Below are positions 22,544 through 32,685 of a stretch of DNA of 64,000 nt, piece after piece. The DNA comes from Stictocephala bisonia (Eukaryota > Arthropoda > Insecta > Hemiptera > Membracidae), in the NCBI GenBank assembly GCA_035578905.1, contig JAQJVL010000544.1, forward strand, positions 461,403-525,402. Reading direction: 5' to 3'. A model generated the notes under the pieces. It was not told where the DNA came from and did not search any database. It saw only the letters and a program-made list of their open reading frames with translations. Made by a program: the position numbers and the translations under genes. Each line of letters opens with the position of its first letter. Within the stretch, counting starts at the first letter, position 1.

Positions 22544-23581
22544 GTGATAACCTGGGCTGGGAACACCACTCTTACTTTCAATGAAGACATTAAATTAGCT
22601 GAAGCACACATGAGTGATGTAATTGATACATTTTGTCATGATCCTCACGTAGCCTTTGCTCACTGCATATCTGCAGATTTCAGTGATGAAAAGCAAATGA
22701 GTCAAGGAGTAGCTAATGTCTTTAAATCAAAATTTGGTAAACCATGCAGACAAGATTACTGTGCAGAAAATCTAACTTGCCAGAAAACTACAAATGGAGC
22801 ATCGATATATGGGCTAGTAACAAAACCCAAATACTTTCTTAACTCAGGTAACTATAAAAACTATATTAATGACTATGATAGAGCCTTCAAACAGTTGGAA
22901 AATGAATTCAAAAGCAAACATTTTAAGAAGCTAATTTGTTCTCCTATGGGATGTGTGCGAGATCGGCTACCACCCTGCCACTTTATTGCTAATCTTAAAA
23001 GGTTCAAGAGCAAAACAAATGCTTCCATCCTCATTATCACCTACAATGAAACCTCAACAAGGAAGTTACATAATGGTCTGTCCCACCCAGTTTTTATAAG
23101 ATGTCTCCAGGATCTGATCACTGCGCCATCACACTCTCAACTGTCTTCAACCCACCAAACATCTCCCACAACACCTGATGTTCACCTTGGAATTGCATCA
23201 GCCAAAAACCAGCCTGGCACTACCACTCAACAGCCAATGATGACACCCACAGATAACTGCTCTTCTGCTCACCAACCGCTTCTACAGTCCACTGTTGTGA
23301 TGGGTGATGGGGGGTGTATGGGCCTCAATGGGGTTTCTATAGTTCCTGGTCATCTCGACTACAGTGAGGTGGTGAAAGTGTGTGAAAAAAAGCAGAGTAA
23401 TAGTGTCAATGGGGCCGACAGTAAAGGGTTTACTCCAGTGATTGATAATATGCGGGAGGGCAATGACAAGTCGGTGAGTGTTGCGTCACTCGGTAGTAAT
23501 GCTGTTGCATGTAATGCTAGTTTCTTTAATGACAGTGTTAATTTTTTAGATTTAAGTCAAATTCACCAAGAACTCAAGTAA
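22544..23581 (+). CDS. LINE-D macro-domain protein
   Basis: A 345-codon open frame with no in-frame ATG before 22610, which is the likelier start if translated alone. Residues about 30-190 match the macro fold as found in the OARD1/TARG1 (ADP-ribosyl-glutamate/O-acyl-ADP-ribose hydrolase) class. FAHCISADF and MSQGVANVFKSKFG match its LAHCIS.D..M..GIA..FK.KFG segment; ASIYGLVTKPKYF and YKNYINDYDRAFKQLE match the second strand and helix; ICSPMGCVRDRLP matches the PRIGCGLDRL loop. Macro domains bind, and some hydrolyse, ADP-ribose groups. The Gly of the catalytic GCGLDRL loop reads as Val-Arg, so activity is uncertain. The remaining 150 residues are Ser/Thr-rich and low-complexity. The endonuclease frame follows at once in the -1 frame. 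Confidence 0.8.
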   Translation: MITWAGNTTLTFNEDIKLAEAHMSDVIDTFCHDPHVAFAHCISADFSDEKQMSQGVANVFKSKFGKPCRQDYCAENLTCQKTTNGASIYGLVTKPKYFLNSGNYKNYINDYDRAFKQLENEFKSKHFKKLICSPMGCVRDRLPPCHFIANLKRFKSKTNASILIITYNETSTRKLHNGLSHPVFIRCLQDLITAPSHSQLSSTHQTSPTTPDVHLGIASAKNQPGTTTQQPMMTPTDNCSSAHQPLLQSTVVMGDGGCMGLNGVSIVPGHLDYSEVVKVCEKKQSNSVNGADSKGFTPVIDNMREGNDKSVSVASLGSNAVACNASFFNDSVNFLDLSQIHQELK

Positions 23582-23589
23582 ACCCAAGT

Positions 23590-24201
23590 GTACATGGAAA
23601 TAATCTTCATTTAATTTGTAGCTCTAAGCCGAAATCACGCCTTAAGATTAAGGAACCTACCGTTAGAAACAAATTTAATAACATTTCTATATTTCATCAA
23701 AATATTCAACATCTGCCATCCTGTATTGATTTACTAGACATAACACTATCTGAATTCCATCCTAAACCTGAAATATTATTTTTAACTGAACATACATGCT
23801 CCGAAAATGATATTGTATATTTAAATATTCCAAATTATAAAATTAGCAGCTATTATTGTAGGAAAAGCACAATAGGTGGGGGCACAATGATTCTAATTCA
23901 CTCAAACAGTACTCTTAAGATAAAACCAATTTTTCAACCTCAAATTCAGTCTTTACTTAGAGATAAAGAATTTGAATGTTGTCTTTCACAAATTTCCTAT
24001 GAAAAATATTTATATTTATTAATTTGTATTTACAGATCCCCACCAAAACACTATGACAAACCCTTTCTAGAAAAGTTGAATTATTTTTTTGAAATTATAG
24101 CTAATAATTATGGTAAAATTAATGTTGTAGTGGGAGGTGATCTTAACATTGACGTACTTGATCACAATAACACATACCGTGAATTTGTAAATATCTTGTA
24201 A
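23590..24201 (+). pseudogene. LINE-D ORF2, AP-endonuclease part
   Basis: The frame contains IFHQNIQHL, ILFLTEHTCSEN, GGGTMILIHS, YRSPPKHYDKP and VVGGDLNIDVLDHN, the ordered boxes of a LINE apurinic-type endonuclease that nicks target DNA. It ends at a stop at 24199-24201. The rest of the domain (DNFVTNLD, ISDHDGQLL) is in the next frame from 24233, so a one-base frameshift near 24200 separates endonuclease from RT. The start is not defined by an ATG. Confidence 0.8.
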
Positions 24202-24232
24202 TTTCTGTTACCTTGTTGATTTTCCAACTCGA

Positions 24233-26578
24233 GTGACCGAGCACTCTAAAACTGCCATAGATAATTTTGTAACTAACCTAGACATAAAACTCACAAAGAC
24301 AACTGGTATAGTGACAGAAATTTCCGACCATGATGGCCAATTATTAAAGATGTTTAGTATTAGGATAAAGAATAAATTTAGGCCTAATAGTGTTTATAAA
24401 TTTAGTAGGAAGTTCAGTGACAGTAATATCAACGGTTTTGTAAGGATGTTGGAAAAAGAACTCTGGTTAGAAGTCTATTGTGCCTCTGTTGAGGAGAAAT
24501 TTAATTCATTTTACACTACTTTTATGTACCACTTCAATGTATGGTTCCCTTTAGTAAAAATTAAAATAAATGAAAATAAAAAATCTTTGATAAACAATAG
24601 TATTAGAGATGATAAAGCTACACTAGTTAGTTTAAGTAGACAGGCTAGGGAAAGGACAGGTACTGTTACAAAAGAGATTTTAAAACGTAAAAGAAAAGAA
24701 CTAAAGCGGAATGTTATTCTAGAAAAGAAGAATTACTTTGACTGTAGGATTAAAAACTCAAATAACATTATGAAATCAACCTGGAAAATAGTTAATAATG
24801 AACTGGGTAGGAAAACAACAGGCCAAAGTTCGCGGATAATTTTAAATGTGAACAAAAGACAAATTTCAAATCCTAAATACGCGGCTGAAGCATTTAATAA
24901 CTTTTTCTCTTCAAGTTTCGAAAAATTGATTTTACCAAATTTATCAAAAATTAATGACTCATTTGTAAAGGAAAAGTTTCTTGATACAAAAATTAAAATA
25001 AATAATTCATTTCGTTTTCAACCAATAGACGCAAACATAATTATTTCCGTTATTGATTCTTTTAATAATAAATTATCATCTAGTCATGATGATGTGCCTC
25101 TTACATTACTAAAACAATGTGGTAGAGCTATCAGTAAACCTTTGGCTCATTTATTGAATTCATCGTTCATTTCGGGCATGTTTCCTGATCAAATGAAAAT
25201 AGCCAAGATAGCTCCGATTTTTAAAAAAGGTGATACCCACGACTTGTCTTGCTATCGCCCAATTTCACAGTTGTCAGTTTTCCCTAAGTTTTATGAACGT
25301 GTAGTATTCAACCAATTCGCTTCTTACTTAGAATCAAATTATCTATTAGATAAAGAACAACATGGCTTTCGGTCTGGAAAATCGGTGGTAACTGCTGCAA
25401 CCGATTTTGTTCAGTCTATTATTGAAAATATTGATAAAAAGAAAAAAGTTGCGGCTGTGTTTCTTGATCTGAGCCGAGCTTTTGACAGTGTGTCCCATCC
25501 AAAATTGGTAATTGCTCTTGACCAACTTGGTGTTGATAAAAGAGCCTCTGCTTGGTTCCAATCTTATTTGACTGGCCGCAAGCAATATGTTGAGATAGTT
25601 GAAAACAATGGGAAACAGATTAACAAATTTAAATCAAGTATGCAATTAATTAAATATGGTGTTCCTCAAGGGTCCATTTTGGGCCCTTTATTATTTATAT
25701 GCTACTTAAAGGGATTACCCTCCGTAGTGATGCCATGTGGAAAAATATGTTTATACGCAGATGACACTAATCTTCTTGTCACAGAAGACAATATAAATCA
25801 ACTTGAATTATCATCTTTTCTAAATGTTTCCTACTTAATTCAAAATTTATCCCAAAATAATCTGTTAGTAAATTATCAAAAAACAAAGCTTATGCAGTTT
25901 TTTACAAAGCAAAATACAAATAATGCTACAAATTTAAGAATTGAACTGGAAAATTATGAACTGGACCAAATTGATAGCACAAAATTTCTCGGATTAATTA
26001 TTGACAAAAATTTAGATTGGACTGACCATGTGAATAAGGTTCTCTCTAAAGTATCATCTGGTCTATTTGCCCTAAGAAGAATGTCAAAGGTTAGCAACCT
26101 TAAAACTCTAAAAATTATATATTTTTCACTTATTCATTCCCATATTAATTTTGGGATAGGTTTGTATGGGGGAACAACAAAAGCTAATCTCAACAAAATT
26201 TTAAAACTGCAAAAACAAGCGGCTAGGATAATGTTGAATCTAAAACCTAGGGACTCTGTAAAAAATGCGTTGGCCCAACTTCAAATTCCTACAGTTTTTG
26301 CTCTGTATATTCTTGCTACTATAGTAGCTGCAAATGAATCAGTGCAAGGCTCAGACCAAGTTACTCAGCCATACAATACTAGAAATTGCAGATATAAAAT
26401 ATCAAAAAAACATAATCTTGAATTTTACAAAAAAAGCCCAGTCTACATGGGACTTAAGTTTTATACAAAATTACCAGATCACATAAAATCAGAGCTAAAA
26501 TCATTAAAATTTAAGAACATTTTATCAACTTATTTGACTGAATTAACACTTTATTCATTAGAGGAATTTCTTCAATAA
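24233..26578 (+). CDS. LINE-D reverse transcriptase (781 codons, open)
   Basis: Residues 1-45 carry the endonuclease end (DNFVTNLD, SDHDGQLL). The RT boxes follow: KKGDTHDLSCYRPISQLS, HGFRSGKSVVTAA, FLDLSRAFDSVSHP, YGVPQGSILGPLLF and YADD at 508-511, then FLGLIIDKNLDWTDHV and LIHSHINFGIGLYGG. The C-terminus has QPYNTRNCRYKISKK and ends YSLEEFLQ. All visible catalytic residues are intact. It would copy LINE RNA at a nicked target. The frame probably began upstream, fused to the endonuclease; the copy is recent enough to have kept 2.3 kb open. Confidence 0.9.
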   Translation: MTEHSKTAIDNFVTNLDIKLTKTTGIVTEISDHDGQLLKMFSIRIKNKFRPNSVYKFSRKFSDSNINGFVRMLEKELWLEVYCASVEEKFNSFYTTFMYHFNVWFPLVKIKINENKKSLINNSIRDDKATLVSLSRQARERTGTVTKEILKRKRKELKRNVILEKKNYFDCRIKNSNNIMKSTWKIVNNELGRKTTGQSSRIILNVNKRQISNPKYAAEAFNNFFSSSFEKLILPNLSKINDSFVKEKFLDTKIKINNSFRFQPIDANIIISVIDSFNNKLSSSHDDVPLTLLKQCGRAISKPLAHLLNSSFISGMFPDQMKIAKIAPIFKKGDTHDLSCYRPISQLSVFPKFYERVVFNQFASYLESNYLLDKEQHGFRSGKSVVTAATDFVQSIIENIDKKKKVAAVFLDLSRAFDSVSHPKLVIALDQLGVDKRASAWFQSYLTGRKQYVEIVENNGKQINKFKSSMQLIKYGVPQGSILGPLLFICYLKGLPSVVMPCGKICLYADDTNLLVTEDNINQLELSSFLNVSYLIQNLSQNNLLVNYQKTKLMQFFTKQNTNNATNLRIELENYELDQIDSTKFLGLIIDKNLDWTDHVNKVLSKVSSGLFALRRMSKVSNLKTLKIIYFSLIHSHINFGIGLYGGTTKANLNKILKLQKQAARIMLNLKPRDSVKNALAQLQIPTVFALYILATIVAANESVQGSDQVTQPYNTRNCRYKISKKHNLEFYKKSPVYMGLKFYTKLPDHIKSELKSLKFKNILSTYLTELTLYSLEEFLQ

Positions 26579-26864
26579 AATATAATAGTATTTTAAATTT
26601 CAACACGTTATAAATCAATTTTAAACATGCACACTCATGACTAACAATTACATAATGTTATTATTAGTTCAATTTATTTTTATTCATACATATATATTAA
26701 ATACAAAATATTTTACTGGAATTAGAATTAGGTAGTTAATTTTTATTATTATTGATGTATTGATCATTATTTTTGTAAAGCTAGAATAAGTAAACGTATC
26801 GACACTATTCATGTATACCATGTATATGTTTATAAATAAAGACATTCTTATCTTATCTTATCTT

Positions 26865-27149
26865 AACGCCGATTTAAGGCAGCAACGAGGCGAAACGACT
26901 CGAACCGGGAAAAGATTTTAGGTAGCTTAGGGTGGACGATGATGAGAGGCCTGTGAGGGTGAATTGTTCACCTAGGCATTTGCTGAGTCCAATTCGTTTG
27001 AAGTGAATCCGTCACGTGAAGACTCGTTTATCGAATCCTGGAATTACTTCCCTGAGGCATCCGGCGAATAAAGTCGAAAGGCGTTTTGTTAAGGGAAAAT
27101 AAACGGCATTAGCAACTAAAATAGTCGACCCTGACGAAACGACCTCACA
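26865..27149 (+). mobile_element. Solo LTR copy 2, right part
   Basis: Resumes after the LINE-D insertion with AACGCCGATTTAAGG and ends CCTCACA at 27149, followed by the ATGT target duplication. It corresponds to 10615-10910 of copy 1. Confidence 0.85.
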
Positions 27150-27905
27150 ATGTTTGCCAAACACTACCGGCCAACATCGGACCCACAGGAGAAAGGCTTT
27201 TACCTCCGCCCTGAAGCGATGATAGTTATCAATGTTCCTCATACCATCTGGAAGGGAATTCCACAGACGGCAAGAATTTACGGTAAACGATTTATTAAAT
27301 ATTGAAGTTCTTTGAATAGGAATACAAAGAAGCGAAGCACCCCTGCGTGTTTCCCGGGTACTAACATGAGAAGACAAAAACTTGAAGTTATCATACAGAT
27401 ATTTAGGAGACTTCGAGTGCAATACCTTATGTAAGAAAGAAATGGTGTGAAATTCATAGAGCCCCTTAATTTTTAGTAAAGATAGTTGATCATAGAATTG
27501 GGTTACATGATCTCTTCTTGAAAGATGAAATATGAATCTGATGCAGTAATTTTGTGCACTTTGAAGTCTCTCAGAGAGCTCGGCAGACATGTCATTAACA
27601 CGACGTCACAATAATAACTAGAGCCCTTAATAGCAACACTTTGACATCAGTGGTAGGTAAAGTGCAAACCGTTTCAAACTGTGTATGCCTGCAAACACTC
27701 TGTTACAAATTTCAGTTACCTGTTCAGCCCATTCTAAGGTCCTAGTAATAGTAAGTCCAAGGTTACGTACCTTGTCACTGTATTCAAGTGCCTGGTTGAG
27801 AATAAGTTTCGGGATGTCATTGGAGTTAAGTTTGTTAAGAAGTTTGCTGTAACCAATTATTATGACTTGGGTTTTAATTTCAGTCAGTTTCAATCCATAG
27901 CGGAG
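27150..27905 (-). pseudogene. LINE-B (minus strand), ORF2 C-terminal region
   Basis: Minus-strand frames 27893-27627 and 27590-27150 give KLTEIKTQVIIIGYSKLLN, YSDKVRNLGLTITRTLEWAE, then RLQSAQNYCIRFIFHLSRRD, FLHKVLHSKSPKYL and RLWNSLPDGMRN. This is the part of a jockey-type ORF2 after the catalytic box. The copy is 5' truncated near 27905 and frameshifted near 27600. Its 3' end continues at 20674 and below 18120. Confidence 0.8.
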
Positions 27906-28390
27906 GGCTCAAGACCTAATAGTTCATGATTCCTTTACTGAGCTTAACATTATACGTCCTAGCCCTTTCGTATTTATAGTGTTTCCTGTACAGTGCTTTT
28001 TGTACTCTTTCTTATCACTAGTAGTCAGAGTCGGTAACCGAGCTTGAAGTGTAACGTCAACTCTCTTCCATTTTTCAGCCATTATTAAAACAACACACAT
28101 GTAGACAAAATATAAACATAACATAGCAAACTAAAGAGAATATAAAAACAAAGGAATAGAAAAAAATAGATGCAAAAAACTGAAGAAGAAAAACTGCATG
28201 TCATTGAATGGTTAGATTATGGTGAATATGCGAAAAAAATTGCTTCAGAATTAGGAGGGGAACTAGCAATGTAAGTGATTACAGAATTTACATAAAGATC
28301 TTGATTTATCTGTGCCTGTTAGTAGTATAGTAAATACCATTGCCTACATTTTAGCATTAAGTTATCAACTTTATTTGAAGAATCAATATA

Positions 28391-28850
28391 ACTGGTGGCG
28401 CAGTGCTGTAACCCAGCTACTTGGGGACAAAGTGTTTGGGAGATTGTAGGCGATAGGTTCCATGCTCGGTTCTCTTAATACCGACACGGCGTCCGCTCAA
28501 TGGTTGCCATCAACGTAGACACTACTAGAGAAGTCTGGAGTGTCCGTGTTGAATGGTAATCAAGGTTCAGATGTTGTGTAGAGGAGAGAATTGAGTGTCA
28601 GACTTGTCAGTTAGCTGAAAATCAGACCGACACTACGTGGTTCGGATTCCACGTAAATCTGTAGGTCCCATAGTTGCCCTGGCTATTGAGCTATTAATAA
28701 ATAGTCCTTTCTGAGCTAAGTCGAACTCAGATAGTAACAATGATTACACTTGTTCATCTACACTCATCACACTCATTCACTCCTCATATTCGCCCATATC
28801 TCTACGATCGGCGTCTTAGAGATGAATAATAATAATAATAATAATATATA
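28391..28850 (+). mobile_element. tRNA-derived SINE
   Basis: The head has GGTGGCGCAGTGCTG (A-box-like) and, about 57 nt on, GGTTCCATGCT (B-box-like). An unrelated body follows, then a 3' segment ACGATCGGCGTCTTAGAGATG and an (AAT)n tail. The 3' segment recurs at 33.7 and 43.1 kb, so it is a family-specific tail, possibly shared with the partner LINE. Confidence 0.65.
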
Positions 28851-29150
28851 GGGCTAATTATAATTTAAGTTAATTATAAAAGTGAAGGATAGCATCTAAT
28901 ACTCATAACTTAGGTGTCATTGGCATTATTAGAGTAGTCATTGTGCTTTCATTGACCACTGAACGTTTAATATCGGCGTATATGGAATTAATATACGGAT
29001 TGGTTCCCTACCATTGACCCGGTTAGTCATCAATCCGATTACACTTTAATTTTTTTCTGAACATGCTAAATACATCTTACTTTAGGGCAGTTAGAAAACA
29101 ATTATTTGAAAAGGCGTTTAATAATTATTTTTCTTTTGTGTACTAATCAG
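28851..29150. other. Intron 2, 3' end
   Basis: AT-rich, ending in a pyrimidine-rich stretch (TTTTTCTTTTGTGTACTAATCAG) with a possible branch site TACTAAT just before the acceptor. Confidence 0.6.
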
Positions 29151-29282
29151 GTTCCTCCCAAAGCTGCTAAATACAAGACCAAGGCAGCAACTCTCGTCAA
29201 GTCAAGAAACAAGCCAAACCCATCAAAGAAAAAAGTTGTAAAATCTGCTCCAAAAAAGAAACTTAAACTGCCTCCTGTCAAG
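29151..29282 (+). CDS. BTB-gene exon 3 (basic Lys/Pro-rich)
   Basis: Acceptor CAG at 29148-29150, donor GTAAAT at 29283, phase 0 at both ends, 44 codons. The product is VPPKAAKYKTKAATLVKSRN, then NPSKKKVVKSAPKKKLKLPP and VK. The high Lys content with PK spacing suggests a DNA-contacting or nuclear-targeting tail, similar in style to linker-histone tails. No known domain. Confidence 0.8.
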
Positions 29283-29587
29283 GTAAATTTTTTAATTAAT
29301 TCCCTGTAATTAACATTTGTATTACCTTTTTAATTAGTGCACTTCAGTAGAAGTATCCCCAAACTTGCTATTTTGAAAAATCCAAGCATAAAGTTTTATT
29401 TGATTATTTCTCATACAGTATTAACCCTTGAACATTTTAATGATGACATTATTTTCACACTCATATTTACAAAAATCCATTCAATATGAATCAAATATAT
29501 TTTGCATATTTCACATTACAAATACATATCAATTTTGTTGCATTTGATAACATTATAACACTATAAACTTTTAAAGTTAACATTGTA

Positions 29588-30271
29588 ACTTGCGAGGCTT
29601 ACAGTAGCACATGACTAGGCAATGCACAGTAGAATGTCATTCAAAGGAGTGGGAGGAGCTGCCAAACCAGTGTGTGCCAGACAGAAAATAAAATCATCTG
29701 ATGATCAAATTGTTGTTTATAACCTGACTTAACTAAGTTATTGTTTTTCCCTTAGTTCAACAAAATTAAAAAGTTGTTCCATTTTATGTGATCATTGACC
29801 TTTTATTTTTTATGTTAGTTGTTTTTATTGATTGTTGGGACTGTTATTACTAATTAATAAATGATGAGTTTAAAGTTATTTTTATTTATTTGTTTGTAGA
29901 TTAATTGATTGTAATTTGATTGATTTATAAGCAAATTTAGCAAATTAAAGTGTTGATTACAAGAGCAGACTTTGCAATGCCAACATAGGTTGTGTTTATA
30001 TTAGCAATAGGAGGTTTTAGTTTAAATAAAAAGCGAAAAAGGCCATTCTGACTGTCCATAATAATAAATGTAAGCAAACAACAAAGAGATGAAAAGAAAT
30101 ACTTTCCTACGCAGAGGCGCTGCTAGCGCAGCTCAACAGGCAAAACGGAAACAGAAACTAAGAGATCAGACACATGGTGAAGGGGCACAACATTGGCGGC
30201 ACTGCTCTCCCTACACTCCAAATATTATTCTCCTCGTGCGCAGGTAAAGTGCCACTGTGAGCCTCGCGAGT
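29588..30271. mobile_element. Probable MITE with 23-bp inverted ends
   Basis: ACTTGCGAGGCTTACAGTAGCAC at 29588-29610 pairs with the complement of 30249-30271, with two mismatches. The interior (about 640 bp) has no frame. No clear target duplication was found, so the exact ends are uncertain. Confidence 0.5.
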
Positions 30272-30295
30272 TGTGGCCCGTGCCAATACCGTGTC

Positions 30296-30332
30296 AATAC
30301 CACAGTACGTGTATGGGTGGGCGGGTGGGTTC
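30296..30332 (+). repeat. Single unit of the dispersed minisatellite
   Basis: One unit AATACCACAGTACGTGTATG + GGTGGGCGGGTGGGTT, the same as the arrays at 10.3 and 15.4 kb. Confidence 0.85.
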
Positions 30333-30415
30333 AAATTAAGTATGGAGTAATTAAAGATGAAATAGTTGAATTAATAATTGATATAATTGTGTTACATTCC
30401 AAATAGAATGTGTTA

Positions 30416-30673
30416 TTAAAATCCATATTTTCTAGCCCCTGAGCTGCTTATAAGACTAAATTAAATAATTACCTTCGTCAATCAGCTCATAAGTTCGTAA
30501 CTCGAGCAAGTAGCTTGCGTAATGTGTGTGTTGTTTGTGTCAGTTTTTTATTTTATATTTTAACGACGCCTTATGGCTGAACTTCAATGTCTGAAGATGA
30601 CACTTTGATGTCGAAACGGCCGTAACATTTGTTACGAACTTATGAGCTGATTGACGAAGGTAATTATTTAATT
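30416..30673 (+). mobile_element. Fold-back insertion with hammerhead-like motif and 12-bp target duplication
   Basis: TAGAATGTGTTA at 30404-30415 recurs at 30674-30685. Perfect 46-bp inverted arms at 30456-30501 and 30631-30676 overlap the right duplication by three bases. A 40-bp unique tail lies outside the left arm. Between the arms, close to the right one, is CTGAAGA-T-GACA-ctttga-TGTC-GAAAC (30591-30617). A long target duplication with a one-sided tail argues for target-primed insertion rather than a cut-and-paste MITE; Penelope-like elements are one candidate. Confidence 0.7.
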
Positions 30674-30730
30674 TAGAATGTGTTAAATAGATAGCTAAAG
30701 ACTGTTCTATCTGAATGGTGTGTTTTACAG

Positions 30731-30826
30731 AAATCAAACGCCAAGAAATGTAGTCAACCTCCAGATCCTAGTCCTGAAGATGAAGTAATTCTACCCCAAC
30801 TACCAGAACTGGCAGATATGCTCTCA
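30731..30826 (+). CDS. BTB-gene exon 4
   Basis: Acceptor TTTTACAG at 30723-30730, consensus donor GTAAGT at 30827, phase 0 at both ends, 32 codons. KSNAKKCSQPPDPSPEDEVI and LPQLPELADMLS mark a switch from the basic exon 3 to an acidic, Pro-rich tail. Confidence 0.75.
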
Positions 30827-31446
30827 GTAAGTTTTAAGTTCCATATTACAAATATTAAGAGGAAAGATAGAACATCAGCAAACACACTTAGTAGAAAAAA
30901 TGTACTTGTCTGTTTTCCTTCCACCAAAAGTATCAGTGACATTGAATATTTTTTTATTGTTGTGTTAGGTGTCTATTTGTGTTTAGTGAACCTATCTATA
31001 TAATCTTTTCCGTGTCATATCTCTCCTATATAATTACATCAATGCATAAAGCTCTCTAACCATACATATAACAAGATTAGGAATTTGAAATCACGTGGAA
31101 AATTTGACATATTGTAATAAAAAAACTGTATATCATTTTAAAATGTTAGATCTATAACTGTTTAATAAATATCATACCTTTTAAATTAAAAAATTTTGTG
31201 AGAAATAATAGTAGATTTTGTCCATTTAGAATGCTATTTCTGTGCACCTTCAATCACTAGTGTTTGCATCCTTTCCAGATCTAGAAGCTACCGATTATCA
31301 TGAAGTTAAATTTTACACTAAATTTCAAACATTATTTAGGTCTAAATTTACCTGAAAATTACATTAGGTAGCTGAATATTACTTATTTCATACATTGTCT
31401 CTGTACTATTAAAAGATCACTGATTAAAGTTTTTATCTTACTCCTT
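30827..31446. other. Intron 4 start
   Basis: AT-rich. AGATAGAACATCAGCAAAC near 30862 resembles the arm of the fold-back family at 32.8 kb and may be a solo fragment. Nothing else recognised. Confidence 0.4.
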
Positions 31447-31636
31447 CTATATAGTAGGTTATTTACCTTTGTGATCCGTCAAGTAATCCAACATTTGTAG
31501 CTTAGCTACGTGCGTTTCATTTGTTTAGCAGTAACGCTCTAACTTCTGTGCGTGTCGGTACGGCTGGTACTACCTTGGCCAAGGACAGACAGTTTATGTC
31601 CGATGTTCGAGTTCGTGTCTTCATGTTTGTGTTTTA

Positions 31637-32571
31637 CGAGGTACGTCCAGAAAGTAAGTTCCTTTTGGTAATAAAAATAATTTGTCTACAGATACAGAAA
31701 AAATATTTATTGCACTAAAATCTACAACTCTTAAACTACTTTTCTACATAACTGCCGAAATTTTGCAGGCATTTGTCATAGCGTGGCACAAGTTTTTCTA
31801 TGCCTTCTTCATAGAAGGTTGCCGCCTGTGTCTTCAACCATTTGGAAACATTTTCTTTCAGCTCTTCGTTATCGTTGAAGTGTTGACCGCCAAGGAAAGA
31901 AGAAAGGAAGTTTCATCTCCTGTGACTATCTGTGACAGAAAATCTTCACCGCCTTCATCATAACGGTTCAAAAACTGAAGTGCATTACCCATCCGTTGTG
32001 TTTTGTGTTGCTCAGTAAGAATTTTCGGTACCCAACGTGAGCAAAGTTTTCGAAATTTCAGTTTTTCGGTAACAATTTCATGAATTAATGATCGTGAGAT
32101 TTGGGGGAATTCCATAGCGAGAGCACTCATTGTAAACTTACGGTTTTCCTTGATCTTCTCAACAATCATGTGAACCAGTTCTTCTGTAATCAAAGATGGA
32201 CGCCCACTTCATTCTTCATCATGCACTTCATTACGTCCTTCATTAAACTGTCGGACCCATCTTCTCACCATTGAATCACTCATCACATTTTGTCCGTAAA
32301 CCTCGCAAATTTGCCGATAAATGTCAATCGGTTTCACTTTCTTAGCATTCAGAAAACGAATCACAGATCTGATTTCACAAGCGGCGGGATTTTCGATCAA
32401 CACCGACATTCTAAACAAGCACAACAAAGCGTACGAGACTGACAGCGATCTCAAAATGGCGCACGTTTCTTCTCCTTGATACAGAGCGTCTGCCGCGCAT
32501 GCGCGGAACTGCGATCGCAGCACTGCAGCGGATATAAATGGAAACGGAACTTACTTTCTGGACGTACCTCG
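31637..32571 (-). mobile_element. mariner element, internally deleted
   Basis: Inverted ends CGAGGTACGTCCAGAAAGTA... of about 26 bp, flanked by TA (31635-31636, 32572-32573). Minus-strand frames carry the N-terminal helix-turn-helix half of a mariner transposase (RSVIRFLNAKKVKPIDIYRQ, DSMVRRWVRQFNEGRNEVHD, SGRPSLITEELV) up to the first catalytic Asp (IVTGDETS). The reading then jumps to a short C-terminal end (WLKTQAATFYEEGIEKLVPR). The second and third catalytic Asp are deleted, and a stop at about 32210 splits the frame. Dead, but its TIRs are intact, so it could have been mobilised in trans. Confidence 0.9.
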
Positions 32572-32685
32572 TATTTATTTGTTTTTAATTTGTGTTTTAT
32601 TCATTTGTTTTTAACTTTGACGACCTTCACGTCGATAAGTGTTCACCAATGAAAAATGTAGTTTTATTTTAGTTTCACGTTCAGC

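Larger units (their letters stand above)
22325..26864 (+). mobile_element. LINE-D: non-LTR retrotransposon carrying a macro domain
   Basis: The insertion is bounded by AACG at 22321-22324 and 26865-26868, inside solo LTR copy 2. Order: C-terminal piece of an SGNH/GDSL esterase (to 22523), a macro-domain ORF (22544-23581), AP-endonuclease (about 23590-24230), RT (24233-26578) and a 3' tail ending in CTTATCTTATCTTATCTT. The esterase is cut at its N-terminus, so the copy is 5' truncated. ORF2 has one frameshift near 24200. SGNH domains are known in ORF1 of CR1-type LINEs; a macro domain there is not something I recall being described. Confidence 0.9.

Noticed and set aside
22521..22545. Stop-codon read-through from the esterase into the macro frame
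   Set aside because: Read-through of the UAG stays in a frame that meets TGA within eight codons; the macro frame is -1.
27924..28124. 66-codon minus-strand frame beyond the LINE-B end
   Set aside because: No family recognised and no continuity with LINE-B or LINE-A could be shown.
28168..28265. Short Tigger-like helix-turn-helix peptide (EEEKLHVIEWLDYGEYAKKI)
   Set aside because: Suggestive of a pogo-type N-terminus but only about 30 residues with no following domain or ends.
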